From an uncultured Ignavibacteria bacterium (GTDB taxonomy: Bacteria > Bacteroidota > Ignavibacteria > SZUA-365), in assembly GCA_913060595.1 (NCBI GenBank), contig CAJXSA010000041.1, positions 1 through 15,072 of the forward strand: DNA of 15,072 nt, read 5' to 3'. Under the pieces are notes generated by a model, which saw only the letters and a program-made list of their open reading frames with translations, did no database searches and was not told where the DNA came from. The position numbers and the translations under genes are program-made. Positions 13,417 to 15,072 of the stretch are shown here, piece after piece (the first letter of the stretch is position 1; each line of letters begins with the position of its first letter).

Positions 13417-13830
13417 ATGGGCACGCAGCAGCTTTTACTCATTGTACTCGGAATCATCGTCGTCGGCACCGGCGTCGCGGTCGGCATCGGAATTTTCGGA
13501 TCGAATGCCGAACAGGCACAGAGGGATGCCATAACCGAACACTGCCTTCTCATCGCCTCTGCCGCACAGGGCTACTACGGGAAACCGGCAATGCTGGGGG
13601 GTGGAGAAAACAGTTTCGACAGCATTGAAATCACGGATTGCGGACTTTCCGCCAGCGGCGATGTCACGACCGGTGAAAACATCGATGCGACTTTCGTAGT
13701 CGAGGGCAGCGGATCCGCCTTCACCGTGACAGGTATTTCCAAAGCGGAGGACGGGAAAAGCGTCGTCGTGAACTGCGACATGACGCGGACCACGGACCAG
13801 CGCCTCTCGGTTTCATACGCCAACTGGTAG
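13417..13830 (+). CDS. small membrane-anchored pilin-like protein
   Basis: From the ATG at 13417 the protein has 137 residues. It starts with MGTQQLLLIVLGIIVVGTGV, a hydrophobic helix beginning almost at the N-terminus, then a polar helical stretch (SNAEQAQRDAITEHCLLIAS) and a small Ser/Gly/Thr-rich C-terminal domain. This resembles a type IV pilin without its leader peptide and glutamate-5, and I associate such proteins with Ignavibacteria-type genomes, from memory. Three cysteines (in EHCLL, TDCGL and VNCDM) could form a disulfide. The ribosome site AGGAG (13402-13406) fits the ATG at 13417 better than the TTG at 13411. The function is unknown; a surface filament or pseudopilus subunit is one possibility. 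The gene stands alone. Confidence 0.75.
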   Translation: MGTQQLLLIVLGIIVVGTGVAVGIGIFGSNAEQAQRDAITEHCLLIASAAQGYYGKPAMLGGGENSFDSIEITDCGLSASGDVTTGENIDATFVVEGSGSAFTVTGISKAEDGKSVVVNCDMTRTTDQRLSVSYANW

Positions 13831-13889
13831 TCACAAGAGCAACGTCCAGAGCGCGCTGCCCTCGAACAACCGCACTCCAATAACACACG

Positions 13890-13914
13890 CCCCTTTCGTC
13901 TGACGCGAAAGGGG
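13890..13914. terminator. hairpin between convergent genes
   Basis: CCCCTTTCG (13890-13898) and CGAAAGGGG (13906-13914) form a perfect 9-bp stem with a 7-base loop, extendable outward by a G-T, C-G and A-T pair. It lies between the pilin-like gene (+) and the SAP-domain gene (-), 60 and 26 bases from their stops. Neither side has a clean T-tract (TGTTGTGTATT rightward, CGTGTGTTATT leftward), so termination would be of a weaker type. Confidence 0.55.
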
Positions 13915-13939
13915 TGTTGTGTATTGAAATCCGCCTGTT

Positions 13940-14992
13940 TTAAAAAGAGTGCTCCGAAACGACGATGCGGCATCGGCAGCCTCGGGTGGCCGTACATGCG
14001 GCATGCGGCAGTTCCGGCAGACTGTCGAGCGACCAGAGTTCGCCGCGCAGGGAACGGCAGGCGCTGCAGGTCTCTTCGTCATTCCGCGGTGCGATCTCGT
14101 ATTTCGTGTACTTCGATTTTCGAAATCGATCGCGGTCGTGGTGAAAGTGCGCATGGGTGCGCAGCATGGTGCAGATCACATCCAGCGACCACGGCGCATC
14201 CGCCGTCAGATCGGCCGGTATCCAGGTCGCGGCGCTCTCTTTCCCCCACAGAAACGCCATTCCCGCCGGAGCGCGAAGCGCGTCGAGCACATCGCCGGGA
14301 AGCGAGGCGAGCAGCTGCGCTGTCTCGGCGAACAGCGCCTCGAGTATGGCAACGTTCTCCCGCTGATCCTCGTCGCCGAAAGCCACGCCCACACCGCGGG
14401 GAAACACGCTGTCGTCCTGGAACTCCGCGACGGCGAGCGCGGCGCGAAGGAAGTCTTTCTGCAGCAGTCCGACCAGCGATTTCCGCTCGGCGGTTTCCCG
14501 GCGCTCCCGTTCCCGGCGCACGTAGCGAACGACCAGGCGGCGCGCCTCGTCGGAAAGCATGAGCACGTTCACGTCGGACGTGAGCCGGCGCACAGCGTCC
14601 GGATCTTTGGCGATCAGGCGCCGAATCAGTTCTTCCTTGCTGCCTTCCGTCGGCAACGATCGTTCGGAAAGGTGATACTGCAGGTCTTTGAGCGAACAGC
14701 GATGCGCCAGCGCGAGTCCCGCAGGCGCGGGGACCAGCGCTCCCATGACGCGGAGACGCTCTATCACCTGCTCAGGCTTTTCCCCCAGCACGTCCACCCA
14801 GTGTTCCTTCCCCACGAACGTCCACGGATCGGCACCGCGGAAAAAGCGTGCGAGAAGCTCGAGCTGCGCGCTGTTTTCCCGCCAGTCATCCATCATGGTA
14901 TCCGAGCCGCCAGTATCCGGTGACGCACTATCAGTCTGCTCCTTTTCGGCAGCCCCATCTTTTTTTCGTGAAAACAGGTCACGCAGTGCCAT
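13940..14992 (-). CDS. SAP-domain protein with C-terminal Cys/His cluster
   Basis: This 350-residue soluble protein has no signal peptide. After a charged linker (1-35), a region around 40-98 precedes a SAP-like helix-turn-helix motif at about 100-129 (LKDLQYHLSERSLP then EGSKEELIRRLI), a fold that usually binds DNA. A highly charged helix follows (148-172, many Arg/Glu). The C-terminus holds Cys309, Cys312, His330, Cys333, Cys339 and Cys341, spaced CX2C-X17-HX2CX5CXC. The ETCSACRSLRGELWSLDSLP stretch with LPH and GCRCR resembles the zinc-binding end of SPP1 gp7/Mu gpF-type phage head proteins. The overall function is unknown; a DNA-associated protein with a structural zinc is the simplest reading. 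Its ATG is five bases after the stop of the upstream gene, so the two may be co-transcribed. Confidence 0.7.
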   Translation of the reverse strand: MALRDLFSRKKDGAAEKEQTDSASPDTGGSDTMMDDWRENSAQLELLARFFRGADPWTFVGKEHWVDVLGEKPEQVIERLRVMGALVPAPAGLALAHRCSLKDLQYHLSERSLPTEGSKEELIRRLIAKDPDAVRRLTSDVNVLMLSDEARRLVVRYVRRERERRETAERKSLVGLLQKDFLRAALAVAEFQDDSVFPRGVGVAFGDEDQRENVAILEALFAETAQLLASLPGDVLDALRAPAGMAFLWGKESAATWIPADLTADAPWSLDVICTMLRTHAHFHHDRDRFRKSKYTKYEIAPRNDEETCSACRSLRGELWSLDSLPELPHAACTATRGCRCRIVVSEHSF

Positions 14993-14997
14993 GAGTG

Positions 14998-15072
14998 CTA
15001 CCGTGCCCGAATGACGGGAACATATCGTGACGCGGTCGGCGTCGTCATGCGCAGCAGGTAGCTTCCGGCGGG
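14998..15072 (-). CDS. C-terminal end of a probable type IX secretion substrate (5' part outside window)
   Basis: The minus strand is open from the right edge to a TAG at 15000-14998 and encodes 24 residues, PAGSYLLRMTTPT followed by ASRYVPVIRAR. This has the form of the last two beta strands of the type IX secretion (Por) C-terminal sorting domain: L/P-x-G-x-Y-L-L-R, a short turn, then a strand ending in a basic residue. Such tails direct export across the outer membrane in the Bacteroidota and relatives. Only the tail is visible, so the cargo is unknown. The stop lies five bases before the SAP-domain gene. Confidence 0.6.
   Translation of the reverse strand, partial: PAGSYLLRMTTPTASRYVPVIRAR

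Overview
The window is about 15 kb of GC-rich bacterial DNA carrying 13 complete protein genes, two genes cut by the window edges, and one tRNA gene. The fragment at the right edge reads like the C-terminal tail of a type IX secretion substrate. A membrane-anchored, pilin-like protein of a type I associate with Ignavibacteria and relatives is also present. Together with the very heme-rich cytochromes, this suggests a member of the Bacteroidota/Ignavibacteriota (FCB) group with anaerobic or extracellular electron-transfer respiration. The taxonomic placement is inference from gene content only.

Layout. 1-2550 (+): the end of an unknown gene, then an alpha/beta hydrolase and an SLC13/DASS-type anion transporter, closely packed. 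2694-3368 (+): a small outer-membrane beta-barrel protein. 3384-4499 (-): a DUF3365-type single-heme lipoprotein and a YpsA/'molybdenum carrier'-like nucleotide-binding protein. 4623-11541 (+): the core of the window, four electron-transfer genes in a row. 11663-12913 (-): a DUF1634 membrane protein and a TauE/SafE exporter, followed by tRNA-Arg(UCU) on the same strand. 13417-13830 (+): a pilin-like protein. 13940-15072 (-): a SAP-domain protein with a C-terminal Cys/His cluster, and the type IX secretion tail.

The central cluster carries about 39 c-type heme sites: a NapC/NirT-type cytochrome with three membrane helices and 7 sites (one a CX3CH variant), a 13-heme cytochrome fused to a cytochrome b domain, and a 19-heme membrane-anchored cytochrome followed by a separate cytochrome b with a one-base overlap. 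The fused protein and the split pair are paralogous versions of the same architecture. The five membrane histidines have the same spacing in both cytochrome b parts. The first five hemes and the segment leading into the membrane also match. The 19-heme protein is itself a tandem duplication of an eight-heme unit of about 242 residues plus a three-heme end. By analogy with Geobacter ImcH (NapC-like) and CbcL (multiheme plus cytochrome b), the cluster probably holds alternative quinol-oxidising modules that pass electrons into the periplasm. No outer-membrane conduit or terminal reductase lies in the window, so the final acceptor cannot be named.

Regulatory structure includes a perfect 11-bp palindrome overlapping a plausible promoter before the 13-heme gene, a hairpin before the 19-heme gene, a very long bidirectional hairpin between the convergent genes at 11.6 kb, and a textbook terminator after the tRNA. 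A purine-rich sequence of about 25 bases forms both arms of the long hairpin and recurs 450 bases away.
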